Assembly: GCF_035083965.1 (NCBI RefSeq)
Contig: NC_089736.1
Coordinates: 11,618,207 to 11,682,206, forward strand
Source: Branchiostoma lanceolatum
Lineage: Eukaryota; Chordata; Leptocardii; Amphioxiformes; Branchiostomatidae
Reading direction: 5' to 3'
DNA: 64,000 nt
Part shown: piece by piece, positions 1 to 12,700 of the stretch
Numbering within the stretch: position 1 is the first letter of the stretch
Layout: every line of letters starts with the position of its first letter
Made by a program: the position numbers and the translations under genes
The notes under the pieces: model-generated
Seen by the model: only the letters and a program-made list of their open reading frames with translations
Databases searched by the model: none
Told to the model about the DNA's origin: nothing

Positions 1-187
1 GTGTAAATACTGTAGATACTTACTATGTGTGAGAATGACTAGAAATTGGAGTTTTGGATTCAAGTTTCAAGCCTCATAAAATGCTCTGGGTGCCTTTAAA
101 CAGTCACTATGTAAGATTTGAGAGTGGGATCCGCATGCTTATATAACCTGTTTTCTAGTATGATAATTATTGCTCTTGCCCTTACAG

Positions 188-2156
188 TAGCGATGGTGAC
201 TATGATTACATGGATCTCACCGTAGACAGTATGTGTATCCTGAACTTTCTGGAACAGGGCGGAGATGACAGTCTCTTAGGTAATAGCACTATTGTATTAA
301 AATGAATTTCATATATGTTTGAACACTAAAAGTGTTATGGCTAGATTGTATTTTACATAGAAATGGAACATGGGAGAATGCAAAACATGCAAACAATTCA
401 TCTCAGTCTGTTATATGTATACATTGCATATTGAGTTCTTTTCTTGAAAGCAAATTGTACTTCTCTCTCACTTATTGGGGATTTAAGGGTAAGGTTATCA
501 ACAGTTCTTAAGATGACAACACACAAAAATCATGCTTCCTTTCCATTTTCGAAAAGCAGAGTGTCTCTCACCATGTTTTGTTTATAGTTATAACTGTTTG
601 GTCTTGTTCTAAATTTAGATGTAGTTTGCCCAAGGAAGTGGCCCTCTGAACCGATTCAGTTTACCATGCCAGAAAAAGAGACCGGTTCGATCTCTCCTAA
701 GGAGTCAACAGACAGTGGCGCATCCCGAAACCCTAGCGGTGACGATATCAGAGCCTTTACAAGCAACCCAGACCATTTTGAGTCATCTAATGATAACACC
801 AACTTATCAGCCGTGGACAAAGTTGCTGTACCGACTATCTCTACCAAAGACAAGAACAGTGGGTTGCAGAATTACGGCAAACACTCGGATGAAGACAAGG
901 CATCACTTTTCAGTGCAAAGAACGCAACAGCCACAGCACAAGCCAGCAAGTCTTCCATGACAACAACTAAAGAGGATGACGGAATCTTGTCGGCAGTAAA
1001 GGGAGAAGACGCACCTGTGTCATCGGAAGAGCGAGAGTCTGTATTCATGTCTGACCTTGACAACCTTTTAAAGGACAGCAGCTACGGTGATGGCCAAGCT
1101 GCACCTGATGTCCCATCATCCAATGACATGCAAGGAGACAAATCCAAGCTGAAAGAGGATGGAAACACATCATTGGTCAAAGATCGTGGTTACGTCGCAC
1201 TGTTGTATATCAAAGATGGTGACCCAAATAATGAAACCAAAAATGACGCAATGATGAATCAAGGAAACAGTGGAACACAAATGCACAAAGAAGGTTCTTC
1301 AAAAACCCACCAAGTACCAGCGGCCACTGAAAGGGCAATGTCGACAAATGTAGATGGTGAGAGCTTAGGCCACACCAATTTAATTTCTTGGTTAACAGAT
1401 TTCTTAAATCAAATTTTAGCACAAGGACATCATTAAAACAGAAGTCTGGGGTGAAAACTTGCACCTGACCCTGTTTACTTCCTGAAATTGTGTGCACCAA
1501 AGTAAAAATTTTCCTCTGAGATTCTGTTTTCATGTTGATTTTCTAATCTAGCACTTTAAAAAAAAATTCCGTTAACCAAGAAAATAAATTGGTGTGGCCT
1601 TTATGCCTTTTCTATCTGATTTGCCTTTTTTGTTGTAATCAAACTTCATCAAAGAAATGTTGGAATCAAACAGATCAAGTGGTGACAACTTTCTGTGTTT
1701 AGAGGGTATTGTAATTTGTACAATGTTGACACAAAACTATATATTAATATAATTGTACTGTTTACATCAGGTTTACATTATCATAGGTCTGTATTAGGAA
1801 TGCTTAGAGAAAAGAAAGCAGTGAATATATATTATGCACTATTTTGAAAGTCTTATGCTGTATAAAAGATGATATACAAAGTTGAACAAACAAAATTAAC
1901 CTTTTGCTTCGTTTTCTCTCTAGACTCCGAAAGTCATGCTGCGATGATGATGACTGTGGAACTGTCTGTGTTCCTTGGCAGTTTGTTTGCGCTTGTAGTC
2001 TTCACTCTCTGGCTGTGCTACAGGGCTAAGAACCGTGAAGACCCGGACTCCCCAAAAAGCTGGCTATCCGACATGTTTGTTATCCCCCGGCCATGGCGTC
2101 GGGTTGGTAAGGCAAGGCGCTTTAGCTGGGACTGTGATGAGTTTGACAAAATCTAG
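188..2156 (+). CDS. C-terminal part of an unrecognised single-pass membrane protein (3 exons, 5' end off window)
   Basis: Three exons join in frame: 188-279, 619-1356 and 1924-2156 (stop TAG). The splice sites are AG|T..G|GTAATA, TTTAG|AT..G|GTGAGA and CTCTAG|AC, and both junctions are phase 1. The first exon encodes an acidic stretch beginning SDGDYDYMD. The second encodes about 245 residues rich in Ser, Asp, Lys and Thr with no fold I recognise, probably disordered. The last exon holds one hydrophobic span (VELSVFLGSLFALVVFTLWL) followed by a short basic tail ending DCDEFDKI, so the topology looks like a C-terminal anchor or type I protein. The unspliced frame continues past 1356 into a MITE that supplies a stop at 1436; I reject that as the real end because the GTGAGA donor at 1357 restores frame with the membrane exon. 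The N-terminus and function are unknown. Confidence 0.7.
1365..1603. mobile_element. MITE copy 1, Harbinger-like (TWA target site)
   Basis: A short inverted-repeat element bounded by GGCCACACCAATTTAATTTC on the left and its near complement on the right (…ATTGGTGTGGCC). TTA sits on both sides, with one extra T on the right. The arms contain GGTTAAC. No coding capacity. It starts 8 bp after the exon 2 splice donor of the gene at 188-2156. Three more copies lie at 3096, 7603 and 10501. The 3-bp TTA/TAA duplication is what PIF/Harbinger elements make; the family assignment is inference. Confidence 0.75.
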
Positions 2157-3095
2157 GGTAGGAGGAATTAGCCAGGGCAGTACAATGTATGTGATACTGT
2201 AAATGTAGAAATGTTTGCAGTGGTTTTATGTTCGCGGTGTACACTGAGTCCTCATCACAAACTAAAAACCACCACAAAACTTTTTGCCCACCTATGACTG
2301 TAGCACTACTCTTGTTTCAAACGCAAACTTAAAACCACCGCGAACACTCTATTTTCTCCCTACCCCAAAATAAAAACCAAGTGAACTTGAATGCATTTAC
2401 AGTAAGCTTTTTTGAGAGTAGTAAACAAAAGTGATGTCAGTACATAGTATATAACTTTAGAGAGGACTTGAATAATCTCAGAGTTTTACAATAATCTAGA
2501 ACATATGAGCAACAGGATTCGAAGAACAACAGTGACTTCTTTAAAACTACTCTGGCCAACTACTAATCAAAGTATTAACCAAGACATTCTTAATTTGTAT
2601 TAGATCTTACTTTCTTTGTCTTTGGTTAGTTATGATTACAGATATATCTACAGATATACAAGATCATGATCTTGTTTCTATGGTTTCCATATTTGATGTC
2701 GATTTAAAATCTCATATCATTCAACGTAACCAGAGTATGCATAGTCCTTAACACATACATGTTAACATGTACAAAGCTAAATATGATCCACCAATATCAA
2801 CAGTTCTTTTAATACCATTTTTTTCTTTATCAAGAAAATGTTTTAATTATGGAAAAATGAATGTGTAAGTGTTAGACTTGTAAAGCCTGGAGTATCTCAC
2901 ATCAAAATAAACAGAATGCTTATCTTGAAATGAATTTTGTTGTCTTTGTTGTGTGTACTTAAAGAATGGAAGCTTTGCCTTTTTCTGGAGGACAGCTTTT
3001 CTAAATGGGGGCCAAAAGTAGACAATTCTGATATACAAACAAAAGTGGACCTTTGTGTTATATAAATATTGTTTCTCTATACTTCCAAGGATGAC
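2157..3095. other. Intergenic region with an AT-rich palindromic repeat copy
   Basis: No gene seen. About 2197-2402 is an older copy of a repeat that begins GTAAATG…GGTTTTATGTTCGCGG and ends …AATGCATTTACAGT, with internal AAACTTAAAACCACCGCGAA. A better copy lies at about 55436-55637. The 3' UTR of the upstream gene must end in this interval; AATAAA occurs at about 2905, but I cannot tell whether it is used. Confidence 0.5.
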
Positions 3096-3268
3096 TTAGG
3101 CCAAACCAATTTAATTTCTTGGTTAACTGATTTTTATTTTCCCCCCAAAAAGTTTTTGAAAAAAAAAAATCATGAAACAAAAGTCATGTTTTCATGATTT
3201 TTTTTTCTAACATTTTTTTTTTGAAAATAAAAATCCGTTAACCAAGAAATTTAATTGGTGTGGCCTTA
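3096..3268. mobile_element. MITE copy 2, Harbinger-like, short internal deletion
   Basis: Same termini as the copy at 1365, flanked by perfect TTA duplications (3096-3098 and 3266-3268). The interior is only about 100 bp and is a poly-A/poly-T palindrome, so this is an internally deleted copy. It lies between the left-edge gene and the 3' end of the SGLT gene. Confidence 0.75.
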
Positions 3269-3793
3269 GAGCCAGACACATAGGATGCACTGTTAGAAGC
3301 AGAGTTGGACTTAACTTTTTATTTTTCAGCTTGTGGGACAAAACATGAGTAGGGAACATTTTCTCAATCAAAAGGAGAATTTGATACCCCTCCATGCACC
3401 AGGAAACAAATGTTGAATGGACAAAGAATTACAATAAGTCTAGCAGTTCACAGACAGTATTATCTTATTTACATGTACATAACATTTTGATAACCTAATA
3501 AGTACATGTATTGATTACTCTTATTTGTCTATGCATTACTCGTATGTGATAAGCCCTACACTTCTTAAATTAGAAGAGTAGGGGTGACCTGGTGTGCTTG
3601 GCTAAACACGCAAGCTGTAGCGAAGATGCATTGCACTCTTTGCTAATAAAAAAACGTTATGCTTCGTCCTCAGTCTGAGGTTTAAACCTACCTAAGTCAG
3701 CTCCCAATGCTATCCTTCTTTTGACTTCTAGTCTTACAAAAGTCAGCAGTAATCTAAGGGAATTTTAGTGATCTCCAGAAATGGGCCTATGCA

Positions 3794-6700
3794 TCATCGG
3801 TAGATTATCCACAGAATGGTCACAGTGACACAGGCAGTAGCTGCAGCAATGTTCAAAATGATTTGGTCTCGCCTGGTCTCGTGTAATACATGCTTGTCGC
3901 CTGGTTGGGTTTCTGTGCTCCTCTTGCTCTCTTCAAGTCCCAGCATAGCCCTCCACAATCTTTTATACCATGGACCTAGAATAAAGAAAGAAAATATGCA
4001 CTGTAAACTTTGGGTTTGGAGAAGATCTATGAAAAATAGTATGACATAAAAGTTTCCTACCAATCATAAAAAAACTTCCCTGCATGACAGACTTTTGAAG
4101 GTTGTAATTTTTTGTCAGCTCTTTCACCCTGACATGTAACGTTATAGCCTGGTCAGATTGCCATACACCATTTGTTTTCTTAAGAAAGAGTTAGCAAATT
4201 TGATTTCAAAACCTGTCATGTACATTTATGTGAGTGGAGGGTGAATAATCAACTGAATGTTTATAGAAAACAGACAGTTCTCTTCTCTCCTATTTTCTAT
4301 CCTAAACTACAGTCACAGTGTTGTAAACAAATCTACTATAACATGTGTCATGCTTGCAGATGGATGGTTAGCCTTCAAAGCCAATGCATAAAAGCTGATG
4401 CATAAATAAAGCTGCATTTTCTCAAGAGAAAAATAAAGCTTGTGACTGTGATGCTTTAAAGCCATAACAGTAAGGATGCCCCACTTAGAAAAGCTGTGAC
4501 AGTGTGAATGTTATTCAGCACCAGGGACATTCATGACAGTACAGATATTACACAGGAAAGTTGTGTCGGTGTGAATGTGAATGTGATTCACCATCAGGGA
4601 CAGTCATGACGGTGAAGATTTGACACAGGAAAGCTATGTAAGTGTGAATGTGAATGTCATTCAGCACCAAGGACATTCATGGCAGTACATAGTTCACACA
4701 GGAAAGTTGTGTCAGTGTGAAAGTCATTCAGCACCAGGGACAGCCATGCCAGTAAATGCCACACTGGAAAGCTGTGTCAGTGCGAGTGTGAATGTCATTT
4801 AGCACCAGGGACAGCCATGGCAGTAAAGATGTCACAAAGGAAAGTTGTGTCAGTGTGAATGTCATTCAGCACGAGGGACAGTGATGACAATAAAGATTAG
4901 GCACAGAAAAGCTGTATCAGTGTGAATGTGAATGTCATTCAGCACCAGGGACAGCCACAGCAGTAAAGATGCCATACGCTGTGTCAGTGTGAAGCACTAA
5001 GGACAAAATGCCAGCCATAGACATGCATTTCTGCAATAAAAAAAGTGCATCATTGTTGATGTTTAAGAAGCACATGCAGCATTGTGCATCCAGAACAAGC
5101 GCAGGTGCACCTTCCTCCACAGCTGCAAGGTTGCGTGCAAAACTCTGCATTGCAGTTGTGCAAAACATCTGAAATCTTTCTCACCATCATTTGGTTTGTC
5201 TACCTCTGTTTTTATCGCCACATTAGCTTGGTTGGCATTACCGATTTCTGACGTCTCTTGCGAGATACTTGACTTGCTCGGACCAGTTTCGTTTAGCGCG
5301 GAGAGTTCCATGGGCGGGCTGGGAGCTTCCGTGTCTGGTGTTTCAGGGTTTTCCTGCAGATACTCCACGGTGCTGTGTCGGGTCCACCAGGTCAACCTGG
5401 CAATCTACAAAGACATGCAAGAAGAAGAAATTAGACCTGCAAAAAATATCATTGGAAGAGGTAACAGTGAAAAGATGCACTGTAATTTTAGTGGTTTGGG
5501 GGATTGTTCACTATAGTTCATAGCATTTAATCTAAAAGGTGGGAGCAAAATTCTTGCCTCGACAGAAATGTGATCAAATATCTGTGATGCTAAAATTTTA
5601 GTGATTGAGTGGCCGTGAAAGTTACTAAAATTTAGTGACCATTAACAAATAAAGAAAAACAGTATGATGAATACCCCTCAAATACATGTAATACTATGTA
5701 CACTGTCAAGACAAAGCCACTGTCTATCACAGATGATTAAAACTGAAAAAGACTGAGTACAGTCAATCTGACAACAAGACTGACAAGGCTAATTGCTGAC
5801 ACAGTCCCACCTGTGGAGGAGAGCTGCACCTCAAGCACATAAAAGAACCCACTACACTTATCCAAAAGAGTAGGGGTCCTTCCCATGGGTGTGAGTGGAT
5901 AAAATAAATTTGTCCAGATGTGCAGCTTGCACTGTGCCTGGTGTGTACGCCATGAGGTGGTTTACTGGGTATGCATTACAAACAAACAAACAAAAAATCT
6001 ATGTCATGATACTTACACTTTGCTCTGACAAAGGCTCAGTAAAAAGGCTGACTACGATAGTGACGATGCCCACACCAACAAACAGGATGATGTTGAAGTA
6101 CAGGAAGTGTAGTTTTATAACATCAGGCCTTGTGTCGACGGTTGGACAGGTAGGTTTGGGATAAACAAAGTCCAGAATCAGGCGAATCAGTCCCACTGCA
6201 GTTCCACACATTGCACCCCAAAATGCACCCTGTTGGAAACAGGAAATAAAAATATCATGGAAATCCGTTGTTCCTTTGTTCAGTTATTCTCTTTAGAAGA
6301 TTTTCACAAAAACGCCCCTGCTGTTCCAGAAGAAGCTGCTAGGGGGCCAAAACCTACACCACTTCTTTATTACACTACAAGCTATCTGCCACCCAAAAAT
6401 TAAGACCACAGCACGTCCAGGTCAAAAGATACAAAAATTGAAGTTCTGCTGCAGTACCAAGGTCACATACCAGGGGGCCCAAAATCGACCTTGAATTTCG
6501 GCTTCACAACACCTGCCCACATACCAATCATCTACTGGTATAGGACTACAGTTCCTTAGACTTAAAGACCAATACAACCTCATCTAATAAAAGAGTGTGC
6601 GGTATATGGGATGAGAATGGACTTTTACAATCATTGGAGGTTTTTACCAGCTGCAATCGAAAAGGAACAAAAACAAAACTTGAGGGTTGTTTGGGCTGAC

Positions 6701-9700
6701 TTTATGATATTTACCTATAGTTAACTGTCCATAAACAGTTACAGTTTCAGTTACTTAGTAAATATCACAGATTGTGGAAGCTTTGCAGATTCCTTTAAGA
6801 ATACAGTCAGAACTGCCCAAGAAGACCACTCAAGGGACTAATAAAATCTGGTGTATATGGACAGGTGGTTACTATATATAGACTGGACTCTTAATGCTTG
6901 TGTCAATTGGAAAAATCATTTAATAAGCAAATTAAGGGACCACCAATACGTATTCACATTGGTTAGGTGATCCTTATGTTGAGGTGGTCACATGTACAGG
7001 TTTGACTGTACATGGATCCCAAAAAACTGTTATTTATTCAATAGTTATCTCCATAAAAAATGGAGATATAGTTTTGGGTGTGTCTGTGTGTGTGTTTGTT
7101 TGTTTGTTTGTCTGTCTGTCTGTTTGTGTTTCCGCACAACTGTAGTCAGCATAACTCAGGAACCTCTTGATGGATTACGATGATATTTGGTGTGCGGGCA
7201 GGTGTTGTGAAGCCGAAGTTCAAGGTGGATTTTGGGCCCCCTGGTATGTGACCTTGGCACTGCAGCAAAACAATTTTTGTATCTTTTGACTTGGACGTGC
7301 TGTGGTCTTGATTTTTGGTGGCAGATAGCTTGTGATGTAATAAAGAAGTGGTGTATGTTTGAGCCCCCTAGCAGCTTCCTCTGGAACTGCAGGAACGTTT
7401 TTGTGAAAATCTTGATGTTCCTGTTTTAATTGCTGAAATGCAACAGGTGGTAAAATGGTGTAAATACATGTATACACAATGTACAATGGATTATATACAC
7501 ACTACCCAAAAAATATTTTTGCCCCATGGACAAACAGCTTTTTTGGACACAGAATGATTTTCTTCTGAAAGATGATTTGTTTTGTGCAGAAAAACAACAA
7601 GATAAGGCCACACCATTTTAATTTCTTGGTTAAAGGAATTTTTATAAAATGCTAGTTTGGAAAATCAACAAGAAAACAGAATCTCAGAGGAAAGTCTGTA
7701 CTTTGGTGCACACAATTTCAGGGAGTGAACAGGGTCAGGTGCAAGTTTTCACCCCAGCCTTCTGTTTCCATGATTTTTGTTGTTGCTAAGATTAGAAAAC
7801 AAATCAGTCAACCAAGAAATTAAATTGGTTGGCCTAAATGAGGAAAAAGATTTTCGTAGTGCATACCTGTTCGGTAGTCCTTGTCCATAGAATGGCCAGT
7901 AGGAAGATGGCTGCCATGGTCGGAGTGATTCGACCTGAGATGAACTGTATGTAGATGAAGAGCTGGGCTCCCTGGGCACCTTTCACAAACGGGATCCACG
8001 CTATACTTACTGCCACCATCACAAGGACTGTGATTCTGAAAGAACATTTGAAGAATATTGTAGATTTTACTTTAAGTACATGTGTATAATACTGTGATTC
8101 ACTTTAAGTTCACGGTAGCAAAATTTCACGGTGTAAGAAAAATGGACATTTTCACTGAACTTGAACTTCACGGTTGCAGCAAGTGATTTACAGAAAGGAT
8201 ATGTGAAAGAGTCATAAATAGGTTTTTCACGGTGATGATAAGTTCACGGTCCAGAGCTGACAGTGAAAACAGTGAACTTAAAGATACAGTGAAAGAAACA
8301 AGAACTACAGTACTACACGTATAAAGATTTGATTTAATTGCTAATACTTGTAACAAGGACTGAGGTTCTATCTCCTTACTTTATGGCTGGAAGAGGATGG
8401 TTTCTGCATTTGGATTTAAATTTTGGCCGTGTAACTGACACTCGACATGTACACTACTAGTACTGGAAAAGGTTGCAGGACAGGATGTTAAGCCATATAT
8501 ATACATAGTTAACTGTTCATTGTACTTGACGAAAAGACCTAGGGAAATTTCCCTGTAAAGTAGTGATTGATTGAGTGATTGTAAAATTGATGGCTGATGC
8601 ACAGCACTTTTTAAAAAACCTTCCACCCTATATACGAATTGTTGATCTGATTAAGGGGACAGCCAACCCTTTGCCTTGTCCCAGTGTTTTAAATGTGCCA
8701 TTTTTCATGTTTATCTGTTGTTTTTTTCTGTGCGAATAAAGATAATGTTGAATACACATAGCATCTGTCTTTTCTGTCATGACCAGTGGAAGAATAGCCC
8801 TTTAGTTAGCTAAACTGGTTCGAGATTACTTTCAATTTCTACAGGTGTTAGAAGAGCTGACAGACCTGCCCACAACCATCAGCTCCTTCTGCGAGGCGTC
8901 CTTGCGGAGGTTCCTCCACACGTCCATGGTGAAGATGGTGCTGGAGCTGTTGAAGACGGAGGTCAGTGAACTCATCAGGGCGGCCACCATCACCGACAGC
9001 ATCAGGCCACGTAACCCTACAGAGAATGAACAGAACAGTGTTCAGCCACAAGATTCCTTCAGAACTATTCAGACTTTAAACAGCTCTCTGTAAAAAAGAA
9101 AAAAAATTTAGAGAGTGATGGATTCCTGTTCAGACCTAAAGACTAATGTCCAATCTATTATCAATAAGTTATCATCATTGCATAGATCCTAGTGTGACTA
9201 AGCTTCTCCATGGGTGTCTCGAAAATGATCATGCTGAATTCAGAAGAACCCTTAAGGTGCTACGCTAAATTCAAGGAATATAACTTGGCAAAATTTGGTT
9301 GCTGTGCTAGGAATTATGTCACACAATAAAGTGTTCAGAATTTCAGATTGCTAAATAAGCTATTTTCCAACTCAGTGCTTGCATGAACACTATAATTAAT
9401 TTGAACTAGCTAATAGTCCTTAAACTGGGGTGAAGTTGCAACAACATCAGATTTGAATGCTCTATTCTTGCAGTAAGAAAGTTACCCTGATAAGTAATCA
9501 GCAGCATCTTTGTGCTGCTCTGGAAACAATCAACACTACAAGAATGACTCCTGACCAGAAAGTGTGACCTCTGACCAGGATGTGTGACCTCTGACCAGAA
9601 GGTGTGACCTCTGACCTGCAGGCATGAGTCCCAGCACCAGCTGAGGGTAGGCTGTGTTGCTGCATCCTGATTGGCTCTCACACACCTGCTGACAGATGAT

Positions 9701-12700
9701 TGGATCGGCACAGCCTACAGTATCTGTGAGAAAGGAAGATAATTATTCATTGTTAAATCATTTGCCTACTCGGGACAAGTTAAATGAAGCTGTCAGGCTG
9801 TTGTACTTGTAACGTGCTGGAGGCACCATCTCAAACACGGGACCACCATTATACGTCTCTTCTGAAAGACGTGCAGCTCCTACTAGGATACCCATCCCCC
9901 GTAATGAACTTCCAGTTACCAGTTACCAACTAATTGGAATCAGGAGACTCAACTGTGAAGCTGCTATGAAACAAATTGAGCTACAGGGAAGCATCCCTAT
10001 AGTAATTGTGTTGTTGGCATCTTGGAACCCTTTAACTGTATAATCATTCTCAGGTACATGTAACGGTGAATCAAATCTATCAACATTATGCTATTGCAGC
10101 AGATAGTTCACTGATTATCAGTGTCAGTGTGAATGTGAATATTCTTCAGCACCAAGGACAGTTACATATCAGTAAGGATGCCACACAGGAAAGATAAGTT
10201 CATATTATGAATATGGTGTTTCACCTGGGTTCAGAATCCGACTGATCATTCCGGGCATGACTATAAGGAACATCGGCAGAATCTTCAGGAACATGGTGAC
10301 CACACAACCACCCTTGGCATGGGACAGGGACTCCGCAGCCAAGCATCTCTGTACTATAACCTGTAAAACATGCAATAAATCTAACTTTAGAACTATAACA
10401 CCGGTGCTGGGTAATACATGGGTACCATCTATATCCTAGCATACATACTACAGTTGAACCTGTACTACTTACCTGTGACTTAATCTTTATAAGAACCAAC
10501 TATGGCCACACCAATTTAATTTCTTGTTTAACAGATTTTTTTGAATTTTAGCAAAAAAAATCAGGAAAACAGAAGGCTGGGGTGAAAACTTACACCTGAC
10601 CCTGTTCACTCCCTGAAATTGTGTGCACCAAAGTACAAACTTTCCTCTGAGATTCTGTTTTCCTGTTGATTTTCCAATAAAGCATTTTTTTAAGAATTCC
10701 GTTAACCAAGAAATTAAAATGGTGTGGCCTAAGGCCATTGTGGCCACTTTTTTGTGGTCTCTTAGATTTTTCAAACTAATCCATTACCACTTTGAATTCT
10801 GTATATCTATATAACAGAAATGTCAAGACAATGGGGAAAGAGGACGTTTTATATATCTGTCCTTGGTGCTGAACAGTAAGTATTAGTGACTACAGTATAG
10901 CTGTATTTTGGCCACCTGTCTTCTATGACCATTTTCTTTAAATCCCATGAATCAAGTCATAGATAGGTTTGATTGTAAGTTCATCCCATAAATATCACTG
11001 CTACAGATAGTGCCTAGTGTGTAGTACAATATGCCTAATGATACTTTTAGTCCATGCAGATCACAGAGTGGACTCCCTGCTGCCTAAGTCTATAACCAAT
11101 AGGGAATTGGCTACTTCAGTCAAGTTCAGTGTGCCAAAGGTTAAGTCACATAAGCCACAACAGAAGTCAACACAGAGGTGCACAGATGGTCTCCTGAGGC
11201 TGGACTGCCCAAAACTTGTAGTTCAAGTTCACAAACAACTAACAGAGGTTACACCACATTTGTTAAGCAACAGTGACTGTACCTGATCGGTACACCAGTA
11301 CCAAATGGATGCTATGAAGATCCCACCGAATCCTGGCCAGGGAAAGTCAGCTGTTTCGGGGCCCCGGATCATGTGTAAGGCATCAGAGGGTGGTTTACCA
11401 CACGTCTGAACCACACTTTGATTGCCGATGGTTGTGATGGCTCGTGGGTACTTCTCAAACAAGCCATCAATCCCTCCAATTACATGAAAACCTGGGTTAG
11501 GTGAAAATAAGCATGAGCATCATCATCTCATCTTGGCATGAGAATGTCATGGATGGCATTAGCACTGGCCCTTTAAGCACTGGATTGACAGTAAAGTACC
11601 ATTTCTACAGAATAGTTAAATGTATTCTACGACAAGATGCTATGAAATATCAGTAGACTGTTACAGTAGGAGACTTTTACAATAATCTTAATTCCCTTCA
11701 GTATACGTTTGGCGCAAAATCAATGCATACTGGTGTGTGACGTACTATTAGGCTAAGCACATAATTGAAGGTTTAGAGTAAGATGGCCAACTCACTGCGT
11801 ATAGCGACGACTAGAGCCCCGATAACCATCAGTACAGTTTGCATCGTGTCCATCACCATCACAGCCCGCAGCCCTCCTACAAACAGTGGACGACAGAATT
11901 TATTAGTACATGATTATGATAAACTATCAGGCTAACCCCTGAGGCATCGCCCCAAAATAGAGTCCTTACCGACAACCGATAGTACAAGATGTGACACTCA
12001 AATCCTGAATGGTACATTGTCTTGTCTTGTCTTTATTGAAGAAAATCCATTAGTGGTGTGCCCTAAGGCACATCACTAATCTTCCTGGACTTCTTAACAT
12101 CTTACAATACAACATCAAAATAACAATACATGCATTGACGATAACAACATAACAACATTCAATATTTACATTAATTACAGATAGCTGATTACATGTCATT
12201 TAAAAAAACTATCGAATTGAAATTGATTCAGGAATCTACTTAAAATTAGAGGTCCTTCCTTAATTGAGTAAAATCATTTGCGATTCAATGCCACTTTACT
12301 TATGAATCAGTTCTACACTTTATAACAAGAGCTCACAGATTCTGGCTTTAAAAGTACGAGCAGAAAGGGTGGTCTGTAGCTCTACCGGGAGCTGATTCCA
12401 CGTTGAAACAGCCCTGTACATAAATGTCTTCTTCAATGCATTTGTTCTAGGTTTGTCTACTCTAAAAGTTGGCTTTGAAGCAAATCTTGTTCTGTGCGTA
12501 TGCTGCTTGTTGACAGAAAGCAGTCTACTCGCAAGACACACAGGTTCATTAGTGAAAACAATCCTTCTAAAAGTAGTCATTGTGTTCAATGATAGTCTAG
12601 TGTGTACAGGTTTCCACAGTGGTTTCAACTGAAGCAAACGTGAAGCCTTATTTTGCACTATTTGTAGGGACTTGATATTTCTCTTTGTAGTGCATGACCA

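Noticed and set aside
666-1436. Reading the left-edge gene as ending at 1436
   Set aside because: The last 27 codons come from a MITE; the donor at 1357 joins in phase to the membrane-span exon at 1924.
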